A stretch of DNA of 64,000 nucleotides from Chryseobacterium sp. Leaf394 (GCF_001424105.1 NZ_LMQH01000011.1:275827-339826), one strand, 5' to 3'; numbered from the stretch's first letter, positions 8,721 through 18,140 are shown. Numbers and translations: made by a program. Notes: generated from the sequence alone by a model not told the origin.

Positions 8721-8944
8721 ATTTTTGTTGGGTGCTGGATGTATAAACACCGCAAATCTCATTTACTTCTTGCGTTTTTACCTGACTTCTCTTTGAAATT
8801 TTTCAGAAATTTGGACGAGCTTGGTATTCCACTTTGCTCATTATACCTTTACTCTATTTTACAAAAGTTCATAGTGTTATAAATAACATTTCTGAGTTAG
8901 CGATGTTATTATCTGTTTCTTTTTACTTTTGCCCTGGCTCTTCC

Positions 8945-9814
8945 TTACTCACTCTCCAGCTGTTTTTTAGCTTCATCCAAACCTTTTTTATCTTCTTTCG
9001 AAAGTTGTGGGAATTGTAAATCCATTTTCTCTAGAGTTTCAATAATAATCTGAATGGCGGCCAACCTCGCAAACCATTTGTTATCCGCAGGAATTACGTA
9101 CCAGGGTGCATAGTCTTTTGATGTCTCATTGATGGCGGTTTCGTAGCAATCCATGTATTTGTCAAACAACGCTCTTTCCGGAAGGTCTGCAGATGAGAAT
9201 TTCCAGTTTTTTTCCTGTTCGTTGATGCGGTCCAGGAGTCTTTCCTTTTGCTCGTCTTTGGAAACATTCAGAAAAATTTTGATGATAGTTGTACCGTTAT
9301 TAGCAAGATGTTTTTCAAAATTGCTGATGCTTTCGTAACGGTTTTTCCAGAATTTGCCGTCGAAATCTTTTACATCTTTCCAGGTCTTTTCACTTAAATT
9401 ATACTCAGGATGCACTTTGCAGACCAAAACGCTTTCATAGTGTGAACGGTTAAAAATTCCGATCATTCCTTTCTGAGGAACGGCTAAATAATGTCTCCAA
9501 AGGAAGTCGTGTGCATATTCTTTTGAGCTTGGTGTTTTGAAACTCATCACATTGCATCCCTGCGGATTTACACCTCCGAACACATGCTCAATTAAAGAAT
9601 CTTTTCCTGCTGCATCCATTGCCTGAAGTACAACCAGCAAAGATTGACTTCCGTCAGCATACAGTTTTTCCTGCAGGTCACGAAGTTTTTCTTTTTCCTT
9701 CATGATCATTTCTAAACCTTCCTCTTTTGTGAGTTTTCCTTTGTATGAAGTTTCTGTTTTTTTAATTGAAAATTTACCGTTTACTTTAAATTCTTCTGAA
9801 AAATCGCTGTTCAT
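8945..9814 (-). CDS. polyphosphate kinase 2 family phosphotransferase
   Basis: 289 residues. It transfers phosphate between inorganic polyphosphate and nucleotides in the cytoplasm. The Walker A motif is MDAAGKDSLIEHVFGG (near residue 65) with the following VNPQGC. A lid segment includes EYAHDFLWRHY, and Walker B is GIFNRSHYE. This combination (FNRS.YE, VNPQG) resembles the class III / AMP-AND-ADP-phosphorylating branch of PPK2 more than class I, though substrate specificity cannot be settled by eye. It is a monocistronic reverse-strand gene. Confidence 0.9.
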   Translation of the reverse strand: MNSDFSEEFKVNGKFSIKKTETSYKGKLTKEEGLEMIMKEKEKLRDLQEKLYADGSQSLLVVLQAMDAAGKDSLIEHVFGGVNPQGCNVMSFKTPSSKEYAHDFLWRHYLAVPQKGMIGIFNRSHYESVLVCKVHPEYNLSEKTWKDVKDFDGKFWKNRYESISNFEKHLANNGTTIIKIFLNVSKDEQKERLLDRINEQEKNWKFSSADLPERALFDKYMDCYETAINETSKDYAPWYVIPADNKWFARLAAIQIIIETLEKMDLQFPQLSKEDKKGLDEAKKQLESE

Positions 9815-9838
9815 TTTTTAATATTTTATCTAAAATAG

Positions 9839-9870
9839 CAAAAAAAAACCATCTCCGGTGAGAGATGGTT
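9839..9870 (-). terminator. intrinsic terminator of DUF1573 gene
   Basis: Reverse strand: AACCATCTC-loop-GAGATGGTT stem (9847-9855 with 9862-9870), followed by an eight-T run. It lies ~25 nt after the DUF1573 stop. Confidence 0.88.
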
Positions 9871-9893
9871 TATATAATATTTTATTTCTAAAA

Positions 9894-10430
9894 TTAGTTT
9901 GCCGCTTTAGCTTCTTTTGCCGCTTTTCTGGCTGCCTTTTCTGCTTTCTTAGCTTCTTTTGCTGCAATTTTAGCTGCTTTTTTATCAGCTTTTTCTTTAG
10001 CTTTTAATTCTTCTGGAGTTAAAACTATTGGCTCAGGCGCTGGTTCAGGTGCTGCTTCTACAGCGTTAGCATCTACATTTCCTTTGATGTAGATAATACT
10101 TCTGCTGTTAACAGGGTCATTAGAAAATACTTCAATCATTTTAGTGAAAGGTCCTGCCAAAGCAGTGTTGTATCCTACCTTAATTTTTGAAGATTTTCCT
10201 GGTAAAATAGGATCCTGGCTCCATTCAGGGGTTGTACATCCGCAAGATGGTTTCACGTTTGAAAGTACCAAAGGCTTGTCTCCGGTGTTTGTTACAGTAA
10301 AAAATCTTGTGCCGTCTGATCCGGGTTTGATTGTTCCGTATTCAAAAGTTGTATTGTCAAATGTGATGGTCTGCGCAGATGCAAAAGCAACTGTTCCCAA
10401 TAAAGCAATTCCAGCTAGTAAGTTTTTCAT
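9894..10430 (-). CDS. secreted DUF1573 protein with Lys/Ala-rich tail
   Basis: 178 residues. A signal peptide (MKNLLAGIALLGTVAFASAQ) precedes a DUF1573 immunoglobulin-like domain (residues ~22-120) with FEYGTIKPGSDGTRFFTVTNTG and the characteristic SCGCTTPEW motif. The last ~50 residues are a Pro/Glu linker followed by a very basic AKEAKKAEKAARKAAKEAK-type tail. DUF1573 proteins are abundant periplasmic or surface proteins of Bacteroidetes with no established function. The tail could bind acidic polymers or peptidoglycan, which is inference. Its -7 box is at 10471. Confidence 0.9.
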   Translation of the reverse strand: MKNLLAGIALLGTVAFASAQTITFDNTTFEYGTIKPGSDGTRFFTVTNTGDKPLVLSNVKPSCGCTTPEWSQDPILPGKSSKIKVGYNTALAGPFTKMIEVFSNDPVNSRSIIYIKGNVDANAVEAAPEPAPEPIVLTPEELKAKEKADKKAAKIAAKEAKKAEKAARKAAKEAKAAN

Positions 10431-10470
10431 ATACTTAAAGTTAATATGTATGTTAGATAATTTTGAGGAA

Positions 10471-10478
10471 CAAAGTTA
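10471..10478 (-). promoter_or_regulatory. candidate -7 box TAACTTTG for the DUF1573 gene
   Basis: Perfect TANNTTTG on the reverse strand, 41 nt before the ATG at 10430. It is divergent from the valS box at 10520. Confidence 0.6.
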
Positions 10479-10519
10479 AAAATTATTTTAATTAGTGCTT
10501 ACATTTTTTTACTTTAAAC

Positions 10520-10527
10520 TATTTTTG
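10520..10527 (+). promoter_or_regulatory. candidate -7 box TATTTTTG for valS
   Basis: Perfect TANNTTTG on the forward strand, 29 nt before the valS ATG. It predicts a ~23-nt leader with no room for a T-box. Confidence 0.6.
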
Positions 10528-10556
10528 CAGATTGTAAGATATAGAAATTAGAATTT

Positions 10557-13256
10557 ATGCAGATTTCAGAAAAATATAATCCTCAGGAAACAGAACAGAA
10601 ATGGTACAAATACTGGCTGGAAAACAAATATTTCCACTCAGAACCCAACGAAAAGCCGCCTTACACTATTGTAATTCCGCCGCCGAACGTCACAGGAATT
10701 CTACACATGGGTCACATGTTGAATAACACCATTCAGGATATTCTGGTTCGCCGTGCAAGAATGCAGGGATTCAATGCCTGCTGGGTTCCGGGAACAGATC
10801 ACGCTTCAATCGCTACGGAAGCGAAAGTGGTTGCCAAACTGAAATCTGAAGGAATCAATAAATCTGATCTTACCCGTGAAGAATTTTTGAAACACGCATG
10901 GGAATGGACTGACAAATACGGCGGAACTATACTTGAACAGCTGAAAAAACTGGGTTGCTCGTGCGACTGGGACAGAACGAGTTTCACCATGGAACCGAAA
11001 CTTTCGAGTCAGGTGATTAAAGGTTTTGTTGATTTGTATAATAAAGGTTTGATTTACAGAGGTTACCGAATGGTGAACTGGGATCCGGAAGCGAAAACCA
11101 ATATCTCTGATGAAGAAGTAATTTTTAAAGAACAGAACGGGAAATTATATTTTCTTAAATATAAAATTGAAGGAACTGAAGAATTTCTTTCGGTAGCAAC
11201 TACACGTCCGGAGACTATTTTTGGAGACACCGCAGTTTGTATCAATCCAAATGACGAAAGATATGCTCATCTGAAAGGTAAAAACGTTATTGTTCCGATC
11301 GTTAACAGAGTTATTCCGATTATCGAAGACGAATATGTTGATATTGAATTTGGGACTGGAGCACTTAAAATTACTCCGGCTCATGATCTTAATGACTACG
11401 AAATAGGAAAGAAACACAATCTTCCAATGATTGATTCTCTGGATGACGACGCCAATCTTAATGAGCACGGACTGCATTACGCAGGAAAAAACAGATTTGA
11501 TGTAAGGAAACAGATCGCAAAAGAACTTGAAGAAAACAATCTTTTGCTGAAAGCAGAAGATTACGCCAATAAAGTAGGAACTTCCGAAAGAACAGGTGCT
11601 GTGATTGAACCTAAAGTTTCTGTTCAGTGGTTTTTAAAAATGTCTGAAATCGGAAAACCTGCTTTGGATGTTGTGATGGATGATGAAGTGAAATTCTATC
11701 CCGAAAAATTCAAAAACACCTATAAACACTGGATGGAAAACATCCGCGACTGGAATATTTCCCGCCAGCTCTGGTGGGGACAGCAGATTCCTGCGTATTA
11801 TTATGGTGAAGGTGAAAATGATTTTGTTGTTGCTGAAGACGAATATCAAGCTCTTGTAGTATTAGAAGAGCAAAAAGGAATTATTGCTGATTTAAATGAC
11901 TTGAGGCAAGACGAAGACGCACTTGATACTTGGTTTTCATCCTGGTTGTGGCCAATGTCGGTTTTTGACGGACTGAATAATCCTGACAATAAAGACATCA
12001 ATTATTATTATCCAACTGCAGATTTGGTAACTGGTCCGGATATCATCTTCTTCTGGGTAGCCAGAATGATTATGGCAGGGTTGGAATACAGAAAAGAAAT
12101 TCCTTTCAAAAATGTTTATTTTACAGGGATTGTGAGGGACAGACTGGGCAGAAAAATGTCTAAATCTCTCGGAAATTCACCAGATCCTTTGGATTTGATC
12201 GAGCGTTACGGAGCTGATGCAGTAAGAGTAGGAATTATGATGAGTTCTGCAGCCGGAAATGATTTAAAATTTGATTCAGAACAGATTGATGAAGAAGGAA
12301 ATGTTCTGACTGAAAAGCAGATCAAACAGAGAATGGAAGAGGGTAAAGATGCAGTTTACACTTCTCCGTTATGTGATCTTGGAAGAAATTTCGGGACTAA
12401 AATCTGGAATGCTTTCCGTTTGATCAACATGTGGAAGCATGAGGACAAACCGGCAAATTCCACAGAGATTCAGACTATCGAATGGTTTGAAAATCAACTC
12501 AATAAATCTATCACAGAAATCAATGATCAGTTTGATAAATTCAGGATTTCGGATGCTTTAAATTTAATTCAGAAATTAATCAAAGATGACTTCTGTGGCT
12601 GGTATCTTGAAGCTGTAAAACCAAATTTCGGAGAAGGAATTTCAAAAGAAGTTTATACAAAGACCATTGAGTTATTCGAAGAACTGATGAAGCTGCTTCA
12701 TCCGTTTATGCCTTTCCTTACAGAAGAATTGTGGCAGACGATTGCAGAAAGAAAGACGGAAGATGCTCTGATGATTGCTCAGCAGAAGAAATCAGAAACA
12801 TTTGACGAAACAGTCATTAAGAATTTTGAAACAGCATCTGAAGTGATTTCAGGAGTAAGAAACTACCGTCAGACCAAAGGAATTTCTCCGAAAGAGTATG
12901 TGGAAGTTTACACGAATGCCGCAGAATTTGCCAATGAATCTGTCATTAAAAAACTGGCGAATCTTTCAGAAATTCATTTCGGAACAAAAACAGATAAACC
13001 AAGCTTCACATTTCTTGTCGGTTCCACAGAAATTTCAATTCCTTTAAGTGAAAACTTAGATTTAGGAGAAGAAAAAGAGAAAACCGAAGAAGAACTGAAA
13101 TATTTAAAAGGCTTCCTGATTTCTGTAGATAAAAAGCTTTCCAACGAAAAATTTGTTGCCAACGCAAAACCGGAAGTGGTAGAAGTGGAGCGCAAAAAAC
13201 AGAAAGATGCTCAGGATAAAATCGCAATTCTGGAAGAGAAACTGAAGAGTTTATAA
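10557..13256 (+). CDS. valS: valine--tRNA ligase
   Basis: 899 residues, normal for ValRS. A class I synthetase: the HIGH-type motif is HMGH at residues 50-53 (after PPPNVTG), and KMSKS is at 533-537 in GRKMSKSLGN. The CP1 editing domain lies around 190-330, including TTRPETIFGDTAV. A Trp-rich active-site segment (WNISRQLWWGQQIP) is near 400. The C-terminal ~65 residues form the coiled-coil arm that contacts tRNA. It charges tRNA-Val and edits Thr-tRNA. A long inverted repeat follows the stop. Confidence 0.98.
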   Translation: MQISEKYNPQETEQKWYKYWLENKYFHSEPNEKPPYTIVIPPPNVTGILHMGHMLNNTIQDILVRRARMQGFNACWVPGTDHASIATEAKVVAKLKSEGINKSDLTREEFLKHAWEWTDKYGGTILEQLKKLGCSCDWDRTSFTMEPKLSSQVIKGFVDLYNKGLIYRGYRMVNWDPEAKTNISDEEVIFKEQNGKLYFLKYKIEGTEEFLSVATTRPETIFGDTAVCINPNDERYAHLKGKNVIVPIVNRVIPIIEDEYVDIEFGTGALKITPAHDLNDYEIGKKHNLPMIDSLDDDANLNEHGLHYAGKNRFDVRKQIAKELEENNLLLKAEDYANKVGTSERTGAVIEPKVSVQWFLKMSEIGKPALDVVMDDEVKFYPEKFKNTYKHWMENIRDWNISRQLWWGQQIPAYYYGEGENDFVVAEDEYQALVVLEEQKGIIADLNDLRQDEDALDTWFSSWLWPMSVFDGLNNPDNKDINYYYPTADLVTGPDIIFFWVARMIMAGLEYRKEIPFKNVYFTGIVRDRLGRKMSKSLGNSPDPLDLIERYGADAVRVGIMMSSAAGNDLKFDSEQIDEEGNVLTEKQIKQRMEEGKDAVYTSPLCDLGRNFGTKIWNAFRLINMWKHEDKPANSTEIQTIEWFENQLNKSITEINDQFDKFRISDALNLIQKLIKDDFCGWYLEAVKPNFGEGISKEVYTKTIELFEELMKLLHPFMPFLTEELWQTIAERKTEDALMIAQQKKSETFDETVIKNFETASEVISGVRNYRQTKGISPKEYVEVYTNAAEFANESVIKKLANLSEIHFGTKTDKPSFTFLVGSTEISIPLSENLDLGEEKEKTEEELKYLKGFLISVDKKLSNEKFVANAKPEVVEVERKKQKDAQDKIAILEEKLKSL

Positions 13257-13265
13257 ATAAGTTTT

Positions 13266-13306
13266 AGGCTGAGATTAAGTTTCAGATTGATCTTTAATCT
13301 CAGCCT
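13266..13306. other. 13-bp inverted repeat after valS
   Basis: AGGCTGAGATTAA (13266-13278) pairs perfectly with TTAATCTCAGCCT (13294-13306) around a 15-nt loop. There is no T run, so this may be an RNA-stabilising hairpin or a repeat relic rather than a classical terminator. It is followed by CCTTAACCTTAA, related to the hexamer repeats elsewhere in the window. Confidence 0.65.
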
Positions 13307-13328
13307 CTGCCTTAACCTTAAAATTATA

Positions 13329-13964
13329 ATGCAATATATAGAAAATATAAAAAAACTGTTCTCAAAAAACTTCGTGGAAAGTCCACTCATAGAAAGTTTT
13401 GAGGTTGGGAAAATCTATCTTTCAAGCGGAAAACTGGTGGCTTGCGATCCGGTTCTGACCAATGATATGAAACCGTTTACCACAGATTTCCCTAAAGGTG
13501 AATTTCAGGTTTTACTTCATAAAGAGAGGGAAAGCAACTGCGTGGCATACGGCGAAATTGTTTTTGCAAAAAACGAGATTTTGAATTGGGAAATGGCTAC
13601 AACACAAGGTCAGAATATTAAGGATCTCGCTAACGAAGAAGTCTTTGGGTATCCTGTGGAAAGCGGAATGGGATGTTTTATGGACCTCGAAAGTCAGAAC
13701 AGTCTCAATGACCTTGAGCAGAAGCTTTTCCAGAGAAAAGGAGATGATTTCATGGGAATTTATGAAGAATTTTTTCACGAACATTTTTTTGATGAAAACG
13801 GAGCCATCGATCAGTACGCATTTTTGAAACCGGATGAAGAGCAGCCAAGAAATATTTTCGCTTTTGAAACCGGATATGGTGAAGGATTTTATGCAAGTTA
13901 CATCGGATTTGACGTAAATAATAACCCTGTGAAGATAGTTACGGAATTTATTGAAATTCAGTAA
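13329..13964 (+). CDS. DUF4241 family protein
   Basis: 211 residues, no signal peptide. The DUF4241 pattern is seen as ACDPVLTNDMKPF, then FPKGEFQVLLH and later GYPVESGMGCFMD and FAFETGYGEGFYASYIGFD. The start at 13329 is preferred because it begins just after the repeat, and the extra 14 residues of an earlier in-frame start are encoded by repeat sequence. The family is often found beside immunity or toxin genes, but no toxin is visible here, so no function is assigned. Confidence 0.8.
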   Translation: MQYIENIKKLFSKNFVESPLIESFEVGKIYLSSGKLVACDPVLTNDMKPFTTDFPKGEFQVLLHKERESNCVAYGEIVFAKNEILNWEMATTQGQNIKDLANEEVFGYPVESGMGCFMDLESQNSLNDLEQKLFQRKGDDFMGIYEEFFHEHFFDENGAIDQYAFLKPDEEQPRNIFAFETGYGEGFYASYIGFDVNNNPVKIVTEFIEIQ

Positions 13965-14010
13965 AACATATTGTTTTTTGAGTTAAATTAGTCAGCATAT
14001 TCATATGTAA

Positions 14011-14898
14011 ATGAAATTTTCAAAATCTCAACCCAAAGTAATTGTAGTCGGAAGCTGTACTATCGATCAGATGGTCACGGCAGACAGATTGCCGAAGCCT
14101 AACGAGTTTGTTACCGCAAGAAAATCCGAATATTTTTTTGGCGGAAAAGGAGCCAACCAGGCAGTTGGGATGTCGCGTTTGGGAGCTCATGTCTACTTTA
14201 TCGGTTGTGTTGGGATGGATCCTGCAGGTCAGCAGATCATGAGAAATCTGGTGAAGGAGAATGTGAATGTAGGTTTTGTTACCGAAACCGATCAGGAAAC
14301 TACAGGAAGTGCCTTTATCACAAAAACAGATCAAGACTATTCAGTCGTAGTTATTCCGGCAGCAAACCAGTGTTTAACAACCCAAAAGATTGATGCCGCA
14401 GATAAATACATACGCGAAAGCGACATGCTGCTTGTACAGCTCGAAATTTCTGACGAACTTCTGAAACATACCGTTTTAAAAGCCAAACTTCATCATAAAA
14501 CTGTAGGTCTTTACGCTTCGCCTGCCCGTAAAATTGATCAGATTATTTTAGATCAGGCTGATTTTATTATTGTAAGAAGCAACGAACTTCCTTTACTTTT
14601 TGAAGATGAAGATCTTGAAACTATTGTAAAGAAATTTTCCAATAAATTATTTGTGCGTGACGAAACCAATTCCACTGTTTATCATGATGGAAAAGAAATG
14701 AAGTATCAAAGGGAGGAAAATGAGACGATGAAATATCAGATTGGAATGGGAGATGGCTTCACATGCGGATTTGCATACGCTTTGGCCCATGGAAATCAAC
14801 TTGAAGACTGTGTACACCTCGGAAATAGAGTTTCGGCAGAAGTTTCTCTGAAAACAGGCGCTCAGACCGGGCTTCCATATCTGAAGGATCTCCTTTAA
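14011..14898 (+). CDS. rbsK: ribokinase-like PfkB family sugar kinase
   Basis: 295 residues. It phosphorylates ribose, or a related sugar or nucleoside, with ATP. The N-terminal PfkB signature is VVGSCTIDQMV, and the substrate-binding segment FFGGKGANQAVGMSRLGA is near residue 45. The C-terminal PfkB signature is GMGDGFTCGFAYAL with the catalytic Asp in GxGD. Ribokinase is the best fit because of the GGKGANQA motif, but no ribose transporter or regulator is nearby, so another pentose or nucleoside is possible. A hairpin with T-tract follows at 14954. Confidence 0.85.
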   Translation: MKFSKSQPKVIVVGSCTIDQMVTADRLPKPNEFVTARKSEYFFGGKGANQAVGMSRLGAHVYFIGCVGMDPAGQQIMRNLVKENVNVGFVTETDQETTGSAFITKTDQDYSVVVIPAANQCLTTQKIDAADKYIRESDMLLVQLEISDELLKHTVLKAKLHHKTVGLYASPARKIDQIILDQADFIIVRSNELPLLFEDEDLETIVKKFSNKLFVRDETNSTVYHDGKEMKYQREENETMKYQIGMGDGFTCGFAYALAHGNQLEDCVHLGNRVSAEVSLKTGAQTGLPYLKDLL

Positions 14899-14953
14899 AA
14901 GTTATTTACAGCATATTTAAAAAGCGTTTCCAAACTTTTTTAATCACATAATT

Positions 14954-14982
14954 TTTCCACCTTTGAGGTGGAAATTTTCTTT
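14954..14982 (+). terminator. terminator-like hairpin between rbsK and the hydrolase gene
   Basis: TTTCCACC-TTTGA-GGTGGAAA followed by TTTTCTTT. It ends directly before the ATG at 14983, so it either terminates rbsK or attenuates the next gene. Confidence 0.7.
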
Positions 14983-15828
14983 ATGGAAAGAATATATCTT
15001 ACCAATCTGAGTGGTGCTAAAATCTGTCTTCATATCTTCAGTCCTGACATTGAAAGTGACAGCAAAAAAGTTCTGCTCATCAACTCTGCCACCGGCGTTC
15101 GGCAGCAGATTTATTTTTCCTTTGCGGCGTTTGCCAGAAGAAATAATATCACTGTAATTACCTATGATTACGAAGGAATAGGACTTTCAAAGCCTGCAAA
15201 TCTAAAAAAATCAAAAGCTTCCATGCGGTCGTGGGGAAATTCTGATTTTAAAACGGTCACTGATTTTATAGTTAAAACTTTGCCGGATCATACAAAATAT
15301 TGCCTCGGGCATTCAGTTGGAGCATTGATTTTAGGGATGAATAAAGATTCTGCAATATTTGAAAAATTTTTCTTTGTCGCCACCCAAAATGCATTTATCG
15401 GAAACTTAAAATGGAAAACAAAAGTTGAAGCTTTTTTCGGTTTTGGTATTGTACAGCCATTTTTCACAGCGTTATTCGGTTATTTTCCAGCACATTGGTT
15501 TGGGCTTGGAGAAAGTCTTCCAAAAAATTGCGCTTATGACTGGAGAACCTTAATTTTGAACCGGAAATCCACCAATAAATTACTGGGTAAAACGAATGAT
15601 TATTCTAAAAATTTAAATCAGAAAGTTTTGGTTCTGTATGCTGAAGATGATACGTGGCTGACGGAAAAAGGAGTGAAGTCTTTACTGAATGAAACTTATC
15701 CAAATTTAAAACCTCAATTCAGAATTCTAAAAATTTCGGAATCTGAACAGGAAAAAATAGGTCACATTAATTTTTTCAGAAGCTACAATGAAAATCTTTG
15801 GGATATTATTCTGACTGAAATTGTATAG
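14983..15828 (+). CDS. alpha/beta-fold hydrolase
   Basis: 281 residues. The oxyanion/early strand region LLINSATGVRQQIYFSF and DYEGIGLSKPA precede the nucleophile elbow GHSVGA (near residue 112). A late Asp (AEDDTWLTEKG) and a His (GHINFFR) can complete the triad. It is cytosolic, with no signal peptide. I prefer the ATG at 14983 over a GTG at 14968, which lies inside the hairpin. The family is too broad to name a substrate; a serine lipase or esterase is likely. Confidence 0.8.
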   Translation: MERIYLTNLSGAKICLHIFSPDIESDSKKVLLINSATGVRQQIYFSFAAFARRNNITVITYDYEGIGLSKPANLKKSKASMRSWGNSDFKTVTDFIVKTLPDHTKYCLGHSVGALILGMNKDSAIFEKFFFVATQNAFIGNLKWKTKVEAFFGFGIVQPFFTALFGYFPAHWFGLGESLPKNCAYDWRTLILNRKSTNKLLGKTNDYSKNLNQKVLVLYAEDDTWLTEKGVKSLLNETYPNLKPQFRILKISESEQEKIGHINFFRSYNENLWDIILTEIV

Positions 15829-15933
15829 TTGGTTGAGACACGAATACATGAATTTTTTCTTTATTGAAAACTGAAAAATATTCGGCTAAATAATATTCGT
15901 GCGTTGGTGGCAAAAATAATTAAAACTTAAAAA

Positions 15934-16578
15934 ATGAACAGCACAATCCAAAAAACAATAGAATTCGTAAAGCAAAAACTGGAAGGAGCAGAAGCCGGTC
16001 ACGACTGGTTTCACATCGAAAGGGTCTGGAAACTTTCAAAAAAAATTGCTAAGACTGAAAACTGTAATATGGAAGTCGTTGAATTGGCTGCCTTGCTTCA
16101 CGATATCGCGGATCCGAAATTTCATGATGGTGACGAAACTTTAGCTCTAAAAATTTCAAGAGAGTTACTTGAAAAATTAGAGGTCGATGAAAGTGTGATC
16201 ATGGAGGTTTTATTTGTGATTAAGAATATTTCATTTAAAAACAGAGGAGAAGCGCCGAAAGATTTACCAATCGAATTGAAAATCGTTCAGGATGCCGACA
16301 GAATCGATGCTATCGGTGCTATTGGTGTTGCAAGAACATTTAATTTCGGTGGTTTTAAAAATAATCTGATGTATCATCCTGATATTCAACCTAAATTGAA
16401 TATGTCGAAAGATGAATACAAAAAATCAGACGGAACAACAATCAACCATTTTTACGAAAAATTGCTGCTTCTGAAAGATTTGATGAATACTGATGAGGGC
16501 AAAAAAATTGCCGGAGAAAGACATCAGTTCATGATTTCGTTTCTGGATCAGTTTTATAAAGAATGGAATGTTGATTAA
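15934..16578 (+). CDS. HD domain phosphohydrolase
   Basis: 214 residues. The HD metal-binding set is visible: H at GHDWFHIERV, HD at LLHDIADPKFHDGDE, and a late D in QDADRIDAIGAIG. This pattern matches the YedJ/YpgQ type of small HD hydrolases, which act on nucleotides or their cyclic derivatives. It is cytoplasmic and monocistronic. The substrate cannot be assigned. Confidence 0.88.
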   Translation: MNSTIQKTIEFVKQKLEGAEAGHDWFHIERVWKLSKKIAKTENCNMEVVELAALLHDIADPKFHDGDETLALKISRELLEKLEVDESVIMEVLFVIKNISFKNRGEAPKDLPIELKIVQDADRIDAIGAIGVARTFNFGGFKNNLMYHPDIQPKLNMSKDEYKKSDGTTINHFYEKLLLLKDLMNTDEGKKIAGERHQFMISFLDQFYKEWNVD

Positions 16579-16603
16579 TGTTTTAGGCTAAAAAATCAAT
16601 TCA

Positions 16604-16611
16604 TATCTTTG
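16604..16611 (+). promoter_or_regulatory. candidate -7 box TATCTTTG immediately before ATG 16616
   Basis: Perfect TANNTTTG, identical in sequence to the rnpB box, ending 4 nt before the start codon. Transcription would begin at or within the ATG, giving a leaderless mRNA. Confidence 0.6.
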
Positions 16612-16615
16612 TTTC

Positions 16616-17209
16616 ATGGGATTTATTCTTTCTTTGGTTTTTGTAATTCTGGTACTCTCGCTTTTTCTTTCAAAAGTCAGAAAAGGACGGGCAGGTGAAC
16701 TGGCCAGACTGTTCCGGATTTTAAGTCTCGTTTTTGCCATTTCACTTTTTACCTATTGGTTTATCAAAAAAAGTACAATCAGGATTGTTGATCATTCTGT
16801 TTCGCTTCAGCTGATCAATAAACTTCCGCAGGCACTCGATTTTTATCTGATTAAAGTTAACAGAAGTGCGACGGAACAGGCCTTGGAAACCAGTCACATC
16901 GGAAAAATCCGCCCCGAATATTACCGTGTGGAGTATCTTTCCATGAAAAATTCAGATGAGTACTGGATTGCTGGTTATCTTGGCAAAAAAAATCTAGTTT
17001 ATTTCTCACAGCATTCTGTACCCAATAAAAATATGGATCAGATGATTGAAGTTCAGAATTACATCAATCAAAGTGAAAAACTGTCAGCTATTGCAAAAAA
17101 AGAGATTGAGGAAGACAATTACCAGAATATGTTTTCCGGAATTTGGGTTACCCTCAATCTGCTTCTTGTTTTTCTGAATCTTGTTTTGATATTGCGGAAG
17201 AAAAATTAA
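16616..17209 (+). CDS. hypothetical membrane-anchored protein
   Basis: 197 residues with hydrophobic segments at ~2-20, ~36-51 and ~172-192, enclosing a soluble domain of ~115 residues (HSVSLQLINKLPQALDFYLIKVNR, split by charged stretches). No family is recognised. It overlaps the converging DUF72 gene by 4 nt. The -7 box at 16604 predicts a leaderless transcript. Confidence 0.7.
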   Translation: MGFILSLVFVILVLSLFLSKVRKGRAGELARLFRILSLVFAISLFTYWFIKKSTIRIVDHSVSLQLINKLPQALDFYLIKVNRSATEQALETSHIGKIRPEYYRVEYLSMKNSDEYWIAGYLGKKNLVYFSQHSVPNKNMDQMIEVQNYINQSEKLSAIAKKEIEEDNYQNMFSGIWVTLNLLLVFLNLVLILRKKN

Positions 17210-18096
17210 AACAAACTCGGTGGGTTTTCCTGAGCAAGTTTAGGAATGTGCATATCTGTCTTCCATTCTTTATTCATCTCTTCAATGAAGTGAGCAGAAA
17301 GCAGCGGTGAAGCTTTTTCAAGGTTTTGGTGAACGAAAAAATAGAGATTTTGCAAGCCTTCTTTTTTCCATCTCGTCAGATGTTTCAACCAGTCATCCAA
17401 CCGTTCGTAATCGCTTTCATGATTGGCTCCCACGTATCTGATGAACGCGTTTGGAGTCGTAAGTCTCATGTGAAGCATATCTCTTCTTCCGGCTGTGTCA
17501 ACGATGATGTTGGTAATGTCATTATCCTCAAAAAGCTGGCAGGTTTTATCAAAAATCTCTTCATCAGTAAACCATTCAGTATTTCGGAGTTCGATTGCTA
17601 AAGGCACTTCTTTGGGCCACTTCGTCACAAACTGTTCGAGTCTTTCGTAGTCTTTCGGCTTGAAATTATCGTGAAGCTGAAGGAAAACCATTCCCAGTTT
17701 TTCATCAAAATTTAAAACGGCTGTTGCAAACTGAGTCACCACGTCATCAATATTCAAAAGTCTTCTGAAGTGAGAAACGGTATTGGTAAGTTTTGGGAAA
17801 AATTTAAAGTCAGCCGGCGTTTTTTCTTTCCACGTTAAAACCTGTTCTGAGGTTGGCATTCCGTAAAATGTTGCGTTCAGTTCTATTGAATTAAACTGTG
17901 TCGAATAATATCCCAGTTCGTCTTTCGTACCTTTTGGGTAGAAACCTTTTAGATCTGTTTTATTCCATTTTGCACAGCCGATAGAGATATTTTCAAGTCC
18001 TTTTTTATTTTGCTTTAAAATTTCTTTGGTTCTTGAATGGTCTTTTGGTAATGTAAAATCTATTTTTGACGGGTCTTCTACTTGTCCGAATTTCAT
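17206..18096 (-). CDS. DUF72 family protein (YecE-like)
   Basis: 296 residues. DUF72 features are SIGCAKWNKTDLKGFYPKG, YYSTQFNSIELNATFYGMP, DFKFFPKLTNTVSHFRRL, FLQLHDNF, and LAIELRNTEWF. The fold is a TIM barrel related to xylose isomerase-like enzymes. The biochemical role is not established for the family, though structural work hints at a nucleic-acid or sugar-binding enzyme. The N-terminal ~35 residues precede the domain. The -7 box TATATTTG lies at 18141-18148. Confidence 0.88.
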   Translation of the reverse strand: MKFGQVEDPSKIDFTLPKDHSRTKEILKQNKKGLENISIGCAKWNKTDLKGFYPKGTKDELGYYSTQFNSIELNATFYGMPTSEQVLTWKEKTPADFKFFPKLTNTVSHFRRLLNIDDVVTQFATAVLNFDEKLGMVFLQLHDNFKPKDYERLEQFVTKWPKEVPLAIELRNTEWFTDEEIFDKTCQLFEDNDITNIIVDTAGRRDMLHMRLTTPNAFIRYVGANHESDYERLDDWLKHLTRWKKEGLQNLYFFVHQNLEKASPLLSAHFIEEMNKEWKTDMHIPKLAQENPPSLF

Positions 18097-18140
18097 TGTC
18101 TTGGGTTTTAGAAATTGTTGATTTAGTTCTTAGCTAGAAG

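Noticed and set aside
14968-14982. GTG start of the alpha/beta hydrolase
   Set aside because: It lies inside the hairpin stem; the ATG at 14983 gives a normal N-terminus.
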